Assembly (NCBI GenBank): GCA_023426365.1
Contig: JAFAAW010000062.1
Span: forward strand, 1 to 26,444
Origin: Pseudomonadota bacterium
GTDB taxonomy: Bacteria > Pseudomonadota > Alphaproteobacteria > Rhodospirillales > Magnetospirillaceae
DNA length: 26,444 bases
Direction of reading: 5' to 3'
The first letter of the stretch is position 1; the number at the start of each line of letters is the position of its first letter. The position numbers and the translations under genes are program-made. Below, one piece after another: positions 7,049 to 14,475 of this stretch. Under the pieces are notes generated by a model. It did no database searches. It saw nothing but the letters and a program-made list of their open reading frames with translations, and had not been told where the DNA came from.

Positions 7049-7082
7049 AAGCCGTCAACTCAATGAGTTGGCGGCTTTTTTA
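7049..7082 (+). terminator. Original terminator of the initiator tRNA, displaced
   Basis: A 13-bp stem (AAGCCGTCAACTC with GAGTTGGCGGCTT, one wobble) with a three-base loop and a T-rich tail begins three bases after attR. It is the natural end of the tRNA transcript in an empty site and is now 6.9 kb away from the tRNA. Confidence 0.9.
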
Positions 7083-7090
7083 TTCTTGCC

Positions 7091-7108
7091 CCGCCTTTGG
7101 CGGTTTTT
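7091..7108 (+). terminator. Second short terminator hairpin
   Basis: CCGCC-TTT-GGCGG is followed by five T residues, right behind the first terminator. It makes a tandem terminator for the former tRNA transcript. Confidence 0.7.
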
Positions 7109-7112
7109 GGGC

Positions 7113-7202
7113 TAGACCGTGCTGCCCAAAATGTGCATCACGGTCTAACGCTTGTAAATTTTGCCCTCGCCGGGCGCGGCCTCCGGCCGCTTGGCCGCGC
7201 CC
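7113..7202. repeat. Left inverted repeat flanking the carbamoyltransferase
   Basis: The outer part is itself a hairpin (TAGACCGTG at 7113-7121 with CACGGTCTA at 7139-7147). A GC-rich part follows (7163-7196) and contains a further perfect 10-bp hairpin (GGGCGCGGCC with GGCCGCGCCC, 7172-7202). Read on the minus strand, 7196 down to 7113 matches 9330-9399 with small gaps. Confidence 0.75.
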
Positions 7203-7533
7203 ATAATGGGCGCCAGAGCAACGCCCCTCATAGTTAAGGCGCGTTGCTATAAGGGCTGCATGAACAGCTTTGAAGCCTTTGTTCTGCGTCGATAGAGCTT
7301 CAGGCGAAGTTGCGGCCTGTAGTGTGCTCTGAGCGACGGGGGAGAGCGCACAGTAGGGCTGAGTTCGCATAATCTGCGCTGACAGTATGCTCCAGGCCCA
7401 TGGGGGGCGGCACCGGTTGCCCTAATTTTCGAGCAGTTCTCGGCCCGCGCTCAGGGGGGCGTGATTTTGGCGTGACTTTTGCGTCGCTTGGGGGCAGAAC
7501 CTTTATCTCGAACCCCATGCACAGAGAATATGT
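7203..7533. other. Upstream region of the carbamoyltransferase
   Basis: About 330 bp with no convincing gene. Near its end are two adjacent direct repeats, GGCGTGATTTT (7458-7468) and GGCGTGACTTTT (7469-7480). They overlap a weak promoter-like pair, TTGCGT (7479-7484) and TTATCT (7503-7508) with an 18-bp spacer. The repeats could be an activator or repressor site; this is tentative. Confidence 0.35.
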
Positions 7534-9252
7534 ATGCCACTCATCCTTTCCATTCATCACGGCATCCACGATTCCGCAGCCGCTTTGTTCGACGATTATC
7601 AGATCATCGCTGCGGTCCAGAAGGAACGTCTGACGCGAATCAAGAAGGATGGCGGGCTGGCCACGGAGAGCGTGGCCGAAGTGCTAGAGATTGGCGGGGT
7701 GTCGGCTGCAGAAGTGGATGTGGTCGTATTCACGCGCGGTGAGTTCCCGCGCGATTGCTATAAAACGGACCTGCTGCGCCGTGTCCGCGACTGGATGCGG
7801 GGACGCGACGGAACCCGAGACCTCTCAACCGTCATGGCCAAGGTCGGTGCATCCGACCCGTTGGCCGTCCTCGATGTCGCTAAGGTGTTGGCAATTTATG
7901 GACTGCCGGAAAACACAACTGTTTTCTTCGCGAACCATCATTTCGCTCATGCCCTGCCGTCGCTTTTTTATACGGATTGGGATGATGCCCTGCTCTATAC
8001 GGCGGATGGCGCAGGAGATAACGTCAATTACAGCCATCGTGTTTTTCGCGACGAGTCCTTGACCACTCTGTTCGGCGATGATCGGTGGTTGCACCAGCCC
8101 TATCGGATCGACAGCCTCGCGCGCGCTTATGCCAACGTGACCGAAGCGCTGGGCTTCCGCCCGCTGCACCACGAGGGCAAGGTGACTGGCTTGGCGGCCT
8201 TCGGCCGGCCGGTGCTCAAAGACGCCTTCGGCGCGCATTTCTCGGTCGGTAATGATGGCCTTTTCACCAGCGACTTTGCGAATGGGAGCGTGATGCGTGA
8301 GGCCTTCATGGCCCTATGCCACGACCATAGCCGCGAGGATGCCGCAGCTTCCATTCAGGCCTTCCTTGAAGAACTGATGCTGAAATCAGTGGGGCAACTG
8401 CTGGAGACGCACAAGGTGCGCCACCTGGGCATGGCGGGGGGGCTGTTCGCCAATGTGAAGTTGAACCAGCGCTTGGCCGAGAGTTTCGGCCTGAATGAGG
8501 TCTTCGTGGTCCCGCCCATGGGCGACGAGGGCTTGGCAATCGGCGGCAGCCTGCAATACCTGCTTGAGCGGGATGGCATGAGCAGATGGCTGAAGATGCG
8601 CTATCGCTTGCCCAATGTGTATTGGGGGCGTGAGTTCGGTGCCCATACCGGCCGCCGTTTCCTTGACTATTCCAGCAAGATTTATCGGCTGGAGGGCGGG
8701 GCCGTGCCCACAGCCGCCCGCTTGTTGTCGGAAGGAAAGGCCGTAGCCATCGTCAACCGCCGCATGGAATACGGGCCGCGCGCCCTCGGGGCCCGCTCCA
8801 TTATGGCATCGCCCTGCCATCGCGAGATCAACGATTCGATCAACAAGCGGTTGGATCGCAGCGAATTTATGCCCTTCGCCCCGGTGATCGCGGAAGAGGA
8901 CGCCCGATCGGTATTCGACATCTCCGATGTAAATGCCTATGCGGCCCGCTTCATGACCATCACCTGCGGCGTCAAGCAGGAATGGCGCGACCGCATCCCG
9001 GCTGTGGTTCACGTGGACGCGACCGCACGCCCCCAGATCATTCGCCGGGCGGACAATCCGCTGTATTACGATACCCTTGCGGCGTTCAAGGCTGAAACGG
9101 GCCTGCCCGCTGTCGTCAACACCAGCTTCAACGTTCACGAAGAACCCATTATCAACACGCCGGAAGAAGCGGCCAGGGCGCTAGTGGATAACCGCGTGGA
9201 TTATCTTGTGACCGATGACGGTGTTTATGGCGTCCGAGAGGATGGCCTGTAG
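7534..9252 (+). CDS. NodU/CmcH-family O-carbamoyltransferase
   Basis: The 572-residue protein would transfer the carbamoyl group of carbamoyl phosphate, via carbamoyl-adenylate, to a hydroxyl on a sugar or secondary metabolite. Both family domains are visible. The N-terminal Kae1/ASKHA-like domain (about 1-345) has HHGIHDSAAAL near the start, NHHFAHA (about 133-139), YTADGAGDN, EGKVTGLAAFG and MAGGLFANVKLNQ. The C-terminal domain (about 370-572) has RMEYGPRALGARSI, EFMPFAPV, VVHVDATARPQ and NTSFNVHEEPIINTPEEA. Length is normal for the family (550-620). The start is the only sensible ATG; the ribosome site is weak. It stands alone, without glycosyltransferase, sugar-synthesis or polyketide genes nearby, so the acceptor is unknown; a surface glycan is my best guess. 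The gene is less GC-rich than the nos genes and is bracketed by inverted repeats, which suggests transfer. Confidence 0.93.
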   Translation: MPLILSIHHGIHDSAAALFDDYQIIAAVQKERLTRIKKDGGLATESVAEVLEIGGVSAAEVDVVVFTRGEFPRDCYKTDLLRRVRDWMRGRDGTRDLSTVMAKVGASDPLAVLDVAKVLAIYGLPENTTVFFANHHFAHALPSLFYTDWDDALLYTADGAGDNVNYSHRVFRDESLTTLFGDDRWLHQPYRIDSLARAYANVTEALGFRPLHHEGKVTGLAAFGRPVLKDAFGAHFSVGNDGLFTSDFANGSVMREAFMALCHDHSREDAAASIQAFLEELMLKSVGQLLETHKVRHLGMAGGLFANVKLNQRLAESFGLNEVFVVPPMGDEGLAIGGSLQYLLERDGMSRWLKMRYRLPNVYWGREFGAHTGRRFLDYSSKIYRLEGGAVPTAARLLSEGKAVAIVNRRMEYGPRALGARSIMASPCHREINDSINKRLDRSEFMPFAPVIAEEDARSVFDISDVNAYAARFMTITCGVKQEWRDRIPAVVHVDATARPQIIRRADNPLYYDTLAAFKAETGLPAVVNTSFNVHEEPIINTPEEAARALVDNRVDYLVTDDGVYGVREDGL

Positions 9253-9329
9253 GGGGATGGCGATTCCCCCAAACAGCACCATTAAAGAGTAAATATGAGG
9301 GGGGCCGCTCCTGCGAGAACTGAGCGAGC

Positions 9330-9399
9330 GGCCAAGCGGCCGGGAGGCCGCGCCCGGCGAGGGCGAATACGTGATGCAGATTTTTTGCATCACGGTCTA
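9330..9399. repeat. Right inverted repeat flanking the carbamoyltransferase
   Basis: The GC-rich segment 9330-9364 is the inverted match of 7163-7196 with one extra base. It is followed by a hairpin (CGTGATGCA, 9370-9378, with TGCATCACG, 9386-9394) and the outer end CACGGTCTA (9391-9399), the inverse of TAGACCGTG at 7113-7121. Confidence 0.75.
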
Positions 9400-9488
9400 A
9401 TCATTCGCCAAGGTTGGCCCCGCCTGCGATGTGCCGACGCAGATTTCCAGCTCTGTGTTCGTTTGAGATGGTTGCGCCTTCCGGCCAC

Positions 9489-9526
9489 AAAAAGGCCAGC
9501 ACTCGAAACGGGGTGCTGGCCTTTTT
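9489..9526. terminator. Bidirectional rho-independent terminator
   Basis: A 14-bp perfect stem, AAAAAGGCCAGCAC with GTGCTGGCCTTTTT, has A5 on one side and T5 on the other, so it works on both strands. It ends lrgB transcription (minus) and any transcript from the carbamoyltransferase (plus). It marks the boundary between acquired DNA and the resident region. Confidence 0.93.
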
Positions 9527-9616
9527 GCTTTTGGTTTCCCGGTTTCGATAATAGGTGCTGTATCGCTTTCTTCGCTGGAGGGAACGATGCCATCTTGCGG
9601 ACGGCCTGCGCGGCGA

Positions 9617-10318
9617 TCACAGGTGGCGGGCGACCAGCGGGATCAGCAGGGCGCCGGCCACCGCCATCAGGCCCATGCCCAGAACGGCGAAGGCGGCGCA
9701 TTTCTCGCTGATCTGCAATGCGCGCATGACGCCCAGGGCATGGCAGGTCAGGCCCAGCGACAGCCCGGTCGCCTGTTCCGAGCGGATGCCCAAGAGGCGC
9801 AGCAGCGGAACGCCGAACAGCACGCCCGAGATGCCGGTGGCGAAGACGAAGAACACCACCAGCGACGCGCTGATCTCCAGCGGCCCGGCCAGGGCCAGCG
9901 CCACGGGGGTGGTGACGGAACGGGGCAGCGAGGCCAGCGCCAATTCGCGGCCGCCGCCTTGCCACAGCATCAGCGCCGCGAAGGCCGCCGCGCTGAGGAT
10001 GATGGCGCCGGCCGGCAGCAAGGCCCACACCCACGCCTTGCGGATCAGCGCCATGTGACGGTAGAGCGGCACGGCCAGCGCCACCGTTGCCGGCCCCAGC
10101 ATCAGTTGGATGGGCGACGCGCCTTGCAGATAGGCGACATAGTCCTGCCCCACGGCCAGCAGATACAGGTTGATGGCGACGATCGAGAAGATCACCGGAT
10201 TGGCCAGGGCGTTGCCGCGCAGGCGCCGCTGCAGCATTTCGCCGGCAAGGAAGGCCAGCAGGGTGACCGCAAGCGCCGTCAGCGGATGGTCGCGCAGGTG
10301 GAAAAGGGTCTCCGTCAC
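9617..10318 (-). CDS. lrgB: LrgB-family membrane protein
   Basis: The 233-residue protein is very hydrophobic with about seven membrane segments. It shows LrgB hallmarks: a segment NPVIFSIVAI (about 40-49), MLGPATVALAVPLYRH (about 73-88), LPRSVTTPVALAL (about 130-142) and GLTCHALGVMRAL (about 188-200). LrgA/LrgB act as a pair in the inner membrane. They were first described as holin/antiholin-like modulators of murein hydrolases; later work in several bacteria and chloroplast homologues points to transport of pyruvate or glycolate. Its ATG overlaps the lrgA stop (ATGA), so the two are translationally coupled. The terminator at 9489-9526 closes the unit. Confidence 0.93.
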   Translation of the reverse strand: MTETLFHLRDHPLTALAVTLLAFLAGEMLQRRLRGNALANPVIFSIVAINLYLLAVGQDYVAYLQGASPIQLMLGPATVALAVPLYRHMALIRKAWVWALLPAGAIILSAAAFAALMLWQGGGRELALASLPRSVTTPVALALAGPLEISASLVVFFVFATGISGVLFGVPLLRLLGIRSEQATGLSLGLTCHALGVMRALQISEKCAAFAVLGMGLMAVAGALLIPLVARHL

Positions 10319-10659
10319 GGCTGCTTCTCCCGCTGCGCCAGACGATAGAGCCAGGCCGACCCGATCAGCGCGCAGGACGTCCCGCCCAGGATCGCGACGA
10401 TTACCACGGCCCCCTCGTCCAGAAGGGTGCCGAGATGCAGGCAGACACCTACGGCCGAGGGGACGAAAACCAGGCCGATGCGGCGCAGGATGGCCGCCGA
10501 CACCTGCTCCACATCGGGGGCGATTCGGCTACGCGCGCACATGGCGGCCAACAGCAGAAGCATGCCCGCCAATGCGCCGGGGAAATTGACGCCCAGCAGC
10601 TTGACCAAGCCTTCACCCGCCAGGGTGAAGCCGACCAGCTTAATCAGCCCGGTGATCAT
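10315..10659 (-). CDS. lrgA: LrgA/CidA-family membrane protein
   Basis: The 114-residue, four-segment membrane protein is the partner of LrgB. It shows the family pattern GEGLVKLLGVNFPGALAGMLLL (about 15-36), an internal LRRIGLVFVPSAVGV (about 58-72) and a basic C-terminus. Length is normal for CidA/LrgA. The ribosome site before the ATG at 10659 is weak. A long 348-bp upstream region with an ATCAAT-N6-ATTGAT palindrome and ATTGTAT motifs suggests regulated expression, possibly by the MocR-type regulator encoded upstream. Confidence 0.9.
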   Translation of the reverse strand: MITGLIKLVGFTLAGEGLVKLLGVNFPGALAGMLLLLAAMCARSRIAPDVEQVSAAILRRIGLVFVPSAVGVCLHLGTLLDEGAVVIVAILGGTSCALIGSAWLYRLAQREKQP

Positions 10660-11007
10660 CGCTGCCGCCCGCGCGGGCCCGACGTTCCTGGCCGCAGGCC
10701 GCCACCGGTCGAGGTCATCCCGCGAACTCCTTTTCCATGGGTCATCCGTGCAGTGTGCCGATCAATGACCATATTGATTGTATCTTCTTCACAGATGATC
10801 GCTCCTTGCGCAAGCGCATAAGCCTGCTTCATCCATCAATGTTCAGGAACAAGCGGTTTCTCGAGGTGTTTCCGGGACACGGTGCGTGTCATACAATCCA
10901 TGCATTGACGGCTTTCCGCCGGGGCGCACCCCAAGCACCGCCTGCCGCTCGACGCGACCAAGGCGCGCCGACACCGTCGCAGTGACGCCATTTCCGGAGA
11001 GCCTGGG
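10660..11007 (-). promoter_or_regulatory. lrgAB upstream region with operator-like repeats
   Basis: This 348-bp gap has no convincing gene. It is strikingly AT-richer than its surroundings. A perfect inverted repeat ATCAAT-N6-ATTGAT lies at 10761-10778, about 100 bp upstream of lrgA. ATTGTATC at 10777-10784 overlaps it, and CATACAAT at 10890-10897 is the reverse of the motif found twice before ccoG. No exact -35/-10 pair could be fixed. Confidence 0.5.
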
Positions 11008-12417
11008 TCAGACCACCGACAGCGCCATGGTGGGCGGTTGATCCAGCAGGTCGGCCACCTGCGCCAGAACGCGCCGCGTTTCCGCCCCGTCCGCAAGCGA
11101 ACCCAGGCACAGGCGCACGGCCTCGGGGGCCTGGGGCGCCACCGAAAAGGCATCGCTGGCCGCCACCAGCAGACGGCGTGCACGCAATTGCCCGGCGAAC
11201 TCGGCCCGCGACCAGTCCTCGGGCAGGTGGAGCCACAGGTGGAACGCCTCAGGCGCGCCCACATAGGATCCCGCCGGCAGCACTTCGGCGGCGACGCGCT
11301 GGCGCCGCCGGGCCTCGGCCCGGATGCCCGCCAGGACATCCGTGGCCACGCCGGACGTGATCCAGCGGGTGGCGACGGCGGCGCCGACGGGAGCGGCCGC
11401 CATCATGGTGGCGCGCACGGCGCCCACCATGCGCATGGCCTGCCGCCGGTCGGGCGCCACCAGGAAGGCGACCCGCAAGGCCGGCGACAGGCACTTGGCC
11501 AGCCCGGCCACGTGATAGACCACGTCGGGGCCAATGGCGGCCAGCGGCGGCGGGCCGTCGGCGGGCAACATGCCGTAGGCGTCGTCCTCGATGATGACCA
11601 TGCCGTGGCGGCGGGCGATCTCGACGATCTCGGTGCGGCGTTCGGCCGACAATGTCACCGTGGTCGGATTGTGCAGCGTGGGATTGCAATAGAGCGCCTT
11701 GGGGGCATGCCGTTCGCAGGCCGCCTGGAACGCGTCGGGCAGCAGGCCGTGCTCGTCCATCGCCACCGCGGCCAGGTGGACGCCAAGCTGGGCGGCCAGC
11801 GACCTCATGCCGGGATAGGTCAGCTCCTCGGTCAGCACCGTGTCGCCGGGATGGACCAGGGTGCTGAGCAGTGCCAGCAAGGCCCCCTGGGCGCCGGGAC
11901 AGACGATGAGGCGATCCTGGGACAGGCCGGGGATGCGCCCGGCCAGCCAGCGCACGCCGGCCGCCCGGTCCTCCTCGGCCCCGGCATTGTCGCCATAGGA
12001 CAGTAATCGGCGGTCGGGAAAGCCCAGCGCCACGTCGGCCATTTCCTGGCGCATGCGGGCCAGCAATTGGGGGGCGTCGGGCAGCGGCGGCGCGTTCATG
12101 GACATGTCGATGAAGGCGGCGGGCGACGCCTTGGCCTCTGGGCGCGATGGGGTGCGGGCCTCCACGAAGGTGCCCAGTCCGACCTTGCCGACCACCAGGC
12201 CGCGCCGCCGCGCCTCGCCATAGGCGCGCGAGACGGTGGTGAAATCCAGCCCCAGCACCTCGGCCAGGGTCCGAAGCGGCGGCAGCTTGGCACCCGGCGA
12301 CAGCACGCCGTCGCGGATGTCGTCGGCGATGGCGTCGGCGATGGCCTGGTAGACGGGCTTCCCCGCTTTTTCCAGCCTGGGGACCCATCCGCTTTCCGCG
12401 TCCATCACTCCTCGCAT
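11008..12417 (-). CDS. MocR/PdxR-type GntR regulator with aminotransferase-like domain
   Basis: The 469-residue protein is a fusion typical of MocR regulators. An N-terminal GntR winged helix-turn-helix (about 20-88: IADDIRDGVLSPGAKLPPLRTLAEVLGL, then FTTVSRAYGEARRRGLV) joins a fold-type I aminotransferase domain (about 110-465). The PLP site is present: AGLAKCLSP with Lys308 as the Schiff-base lysine, IIEDDAYG with Asp279, CNPTLHNPT with Asn250, and LRVAF with Arg315. Such proteins are usually regulators that sense PLP or an amino compound rather than true transaminases. It lies between ccoG and lrgAB on the same strand. A long palindrome with ATAC/GTAT half-sites lies upstream of its own start, consistent with autoregulation. 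The target genes are not known; lrgAB is the nearest candidate. Confidence 0.92.
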   Translation of the reverse strand: MRGVMDAESGWVPRLEKAGKPVYQAIADAIADDIRDGVLSPGAKLPPLRTLAEVLGLDFTTVSRAYGEARRRGLVVGKVGLGTFVEARTPSRPEAKASPAAFIDMSMNAPPLPDAPQLLARMRQEMADVALGFPDRRLLSYGDNAGAEEDRAAGVRWLAGRIPGLSQDRLIVCPGAQGALLALLSTLVHPGDTVLTEELTYPGMRSLAAQLGVHLAAVAMDEHGLLPDAFQAACERHAPKALYCNPTLHNPTTVTLSAERRTEIVEIARRHGMVIIEDDAYGMLPADGPPPLAAIGPDVVYHVAGLAKCLSPALRVAFLVAPDRRQAMRMVGAVRATMMAAAPVGAAVATRWITSGVATDVLAGIRAEARRRQRVAAEVLPAGSYVGAPEAFHLWLHLPEDWSRAEFAGQLRARRLLVAASDAFSVAPQAPEAVRLCLGSLADGAETRRVLAQVADLLDQPPTMALSVV

Positions 12418-12528
12418 GGTCGTTCCATCATAAACCCGTCAAGTATGGCAGCACTGTTGTCCCTGCGGCAAGCCGGGCTCTGCCCCGGGGAAGCGGGAGG
12501 CGGCGCCCCCGTTGCCCGGGGCACCTCA

Positions 12529-12560
12529 TACCAACCAGCCAATGAATTGGCCGGTTGTAT
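12529..12560. promoter_or_regulatory. Near-perfect palindrome upstream of the MocR-type gene
   Basis: The core is GCCAAT-GA-ATTGGC (12538-12551), extended by CAACC / GGTTG and ATAC / GTAT arms to about 32 bp in total. It sits about 115-140 bp upstream of the regulator start in a 204-bp gap between that gene and ccoG. Its outer half-sites match the TTGTAT motif seen before ccoG and lrgA, so it is a candidate binding site for the regulator itself. Confidence 0.55.
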
Positions 12561-12595
12561 TGTCCCTCGCCGGGCGCCGCCGCAATGGCGGCCGG

Positions 12596-12622
12596 ATACC
12601 GGCCACAAAGCTTGGCCGGTAT
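12596..12622 (-). terminator. Hairpin at the ccoG stop codon
   Basis: A 10-bp stem, ATACCGGCCA with TGGCCGGTAT, starts at the last base of the ccoG stop codon. It lacks a T tract, so it may slow or partly terminate transcription rather than end it fully. Confidence 0.45.
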
Positions 12623-14070
12623 TAGTGCGCATCCCCGACGATGAACGTGGTCGGGCGGGTGGCCGTATGGCCGGTGGCAAGGTCGGTCAGGCGGAATTCC
12701 ACCGCGATCACGTCGCCCGCCTGGGCGGCCGGGCCGCGCACCGAGACACGGTAGATGGTGACGTCGTCCGGGGCGGCGATCAGCGCCGGCCCGTCGCCCG
12801 ACTGCCCGAGGCTCTGGACCTCGATCTGTCCGCCGGCAAGCCCATCCACATCCAGCCGCAGCCGCCGCGGGGCGCGTTCGCGGTTGATGATCTTCAGGGT
12901 GTAGTCGTTGCGGATCGAGCCGTCCGACAGCATGACCGAAACCGGCGAGCGGTCGTGCAGCACGTTCATGTCGAGCAGCTTGCGTTGTCCGCCGGCCACC
13001 GCCATGCCCGCCAGCGTCACGGCGATAAGGACGCCATAGACGATCAGGCGCGGACGGCGATGCCACGGCCGCTTGGGCGGGGCGATCTCGGCGGCGGTGT
13101 GGGAGAACGGGCGCCAGCCCACCAGGTTGGTGGGAAGGCCGAAACGCGGCATGACCGAGTCGCAGGCGTCCGCGCACAGGCCGCAGCCGATGCATTCCAT
13201 CTGGACGCCGTCGCGGATGTCGATCCCGACGGGGCAGACCTGCACGCACATCCGGCAGTCCACGCAATGGCCGCGCCCGTCGAAGCTTTGACCCAGGCGG
13301 GCATGCGCCCGGCCTTCGCCGCGCCGCTCGTCATAGGAAACCACCACCGAATCATGGTCCAGCATGGCGCCCTGGAAGCGCGGCCACGGGCACATGTAGA
13401 TGCACATCTGCTCGCGCGCCCAACCGGCCATCATGTAAGTCATGAAGCAGAAGAAGGCGACGAAGCCGTACAGCACCAATCCGGCGTCACCGGTCAGCAG
13501 GCCCATGGCCGAGCTGGGCGCGTCGTTGAAGAAGAACAGGAAGGACGCGCCGGTGAACAGGGACACGGCAAGCCAGGCGGCGTGCTTGACCACCTTCTTG
13601 GCGACCTTGCCAGCCGACCACGGCGCCCTGTCCAGCTTCAGCCGGGCGTTGCGGTCGCCTTCCACCTGATGCTCGATCCAGACGAAGATGTCCGTCCACA
13701 CCGTCTGCGGACAGGCGAACCCGCACCAGACGCGGCCGTAAAGCGCGGTGACCAGGAACAGACCGATGGATGCGATCACCAGGATGCCGGTCAGGAAATA
13801 GAATTCCTGCGGCCATATCTGGGTGTCGAAGAAGTAGGCCCGCATGGCGACGAAATCGAACAGGATCGCCTGATCGGGCTGGCCCGCGCCGCGATCCCAG
13901 CGCAACCACGGCACCAGGGCCACGAACAGCAGGGATAGCCAGACGATGATGGTCTTCGCGGTCCGGTTCGCCCCCTTCACCTTGCGCGGATGAATTTTCT
14001 GGGACACCGCGTACAAGCTGCTTTCGGTGCTGGTCGCCGGCTTGAGGGTATGTGGGGCTTGATCGGTCAC
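12622..14070 (-). CDS. ccoG: CcoG/RdxA/FixG iron-sulfur membrane protein
   Basis: The 482-residue protein serves maturation of cbb3-type cytochrome oxidase; family members are membrane ferredoxins that reduce Cu(II) to Cu(I) for the CuB centre. Visible are several membrane segments (about 41-55, 92-112, 166-182, 198-215, 322-340), the membrane cysteine motifs CGFACPQTVWTD (116 on) and CIYMCPWPRFQG (223 on), and two 4Fe-4S motifs, CVDCRMCVQVCP (269-280) and CIGCGLCADAC (293-303). A C-terminal Ig-like FixG domain follows (about 350-482). GTG at 14070 is preferred over an ATG 57 bases upstream because GAGG lies six bases before it and the extra residues look unlike the family. No ccoNOP genes are in the window. 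Its position beside nos suggests shared copper or low-oxygen physiology. Confidence 0.93.
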   Translation of the reverse strand: MTDQAPHTLKPATSTESSLYAVSQKIHPRKVKGANRTAKTIIVWLSLLFVALVPWLRWDRGAGQPDQAILFDFVAMRAYFFDTQIWPQEFYFLTGILVIASIGLFLVTALYGRVWCGFACPQTVWTDIFVWIEHQVEGDRNARLKLDRAPWSAGKVAKKVVKHAAWLAVSLFTGASFLFFFNDAPSSAMGLLTGDAGLVLYGFVAFFCFMTYMMAGWAREQMCIYMCPWPRFQGAMLDHDSVVVSYDERRGEGRAHARLGQSFDGRGHCVDCRMCVQVCPVGIDIRDGVQMECIGCGLCADACDSVMPRFGLPTNLVGWRPFSHTAAEIAPPKRPWHRRPRLIVYGVLIAVTLAGMAVAGGQRKLLDMNVLHDRSPVSVMLSDGSIRNDYTLKIINRERAPRRLRLDVDGLAGGQIEVQSLGQSGDGPALIAAPDDVTIYRVSVRGPAAQAGDVIAVEFRLTDLATGHTATRPTTFIVGDAH

Positions 14071-14475
14071 GGGGCACCTCGGTGCAGAAAGGCATATCCA
14101 CTCATGTGCGAGTGATTGCCTCATCATTACTCTGCATTGTATGTGGTGTGCAAGGGCATTGTATGCTGATTATACATACATTGGGGTGTTTCCAATTCCG
14201 CGCGGGCAGGCGGGCGCCTATGCAGGGTGTTCCGCCTCGGAGGTCTCGGAGCGGGGCGGAGCCTGCCAAAATCGCCGGACCCTGGCATTTCACTTTCGCC
14301 GCGCCGCGCCGCGCCGCGCCGCGACGGCTGCGGCAATGGCGGGGATCGGGCCGGTGAACAGGGGAGGGCTTCCGGCCTACCGCGTGGAAAGCTGATCCGC
14401 ATCGGCCTGGGGGAACTTGCGCCAGACCACCGGGGCCGCCCCGATAAGCGGCGTGCGGCGGAGGTCATTTGCCCC
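14071..14475 (-). promoter_or_regulatory. ccoG upstream region with repeated GCATTGTATG motif
   Basis: This 405-bp gap between nosX and ccoG holds no convincing gene. Within an AT-rich patch the decamer GCATTGTATG occurs twice, at 14134-14143 and 14156-14165, 22 bp (two helical turns) apart. The second copy is also half of an inverted repeat, TGTATG-N9-CATACA (14160-14180). These lie about 65-110 bp upstream of the ccoG start, a good place for regulator binding. No FNR-type TTGAT-N4-ATCAA site was found. Confidence 0.55.
14298..14324. repeat. CGCCG microsatellite (five copies plus)
   Basis: Five perfect tandem copies of CGCCG followed by CG lie in the non-coding gap downstream of nosX. Such tracts are prone to slippage. 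No gene effect is evident. Confidence 0.8.

Larger units (their letters stand above)
7113..9399. mobile_element. Candidate transposase-less cassette carrying the carbamoyltransferase
   Basis: Inverted repeats of about 70-85 bp bracket a single gene. If the outermost TA of each end is counted as target, the termini are GACCGTG and CACGGTC with TA on both sides, as for elements of the IS630/mariner type that duplicate TA. No transposase lies within. Alternatively, two separate copies of a genome-wide palindromic repeat happen to flank the gene in opposite orientation. Confidence 0.4.

Noticed and set aside
9252..9270. GGGGGA / TCCCCC hairpin right after the carbamoyltransferase stop as terminator
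   Set aside because: Only six base pairs and no T tract; the strong bidirectional terminator at 9489-9526 explains termination better.
12564..12595. CCCTCGCCGGGCG shared with the left carbamoyltransferase repeat (7164-7176) as a third copy of that repeat
   Set aside because: Only 13 GC-rich bases match and the remaining hairpin differs; probably chance or a very distant repeat family.
12067..13938. A 623-codon open frame antisense to ccoG and the regulator gene
   Set aside because: It crosses two real genes and their intergenic gap, and the product has no domain pattern; this is typical for high-GC DNA.
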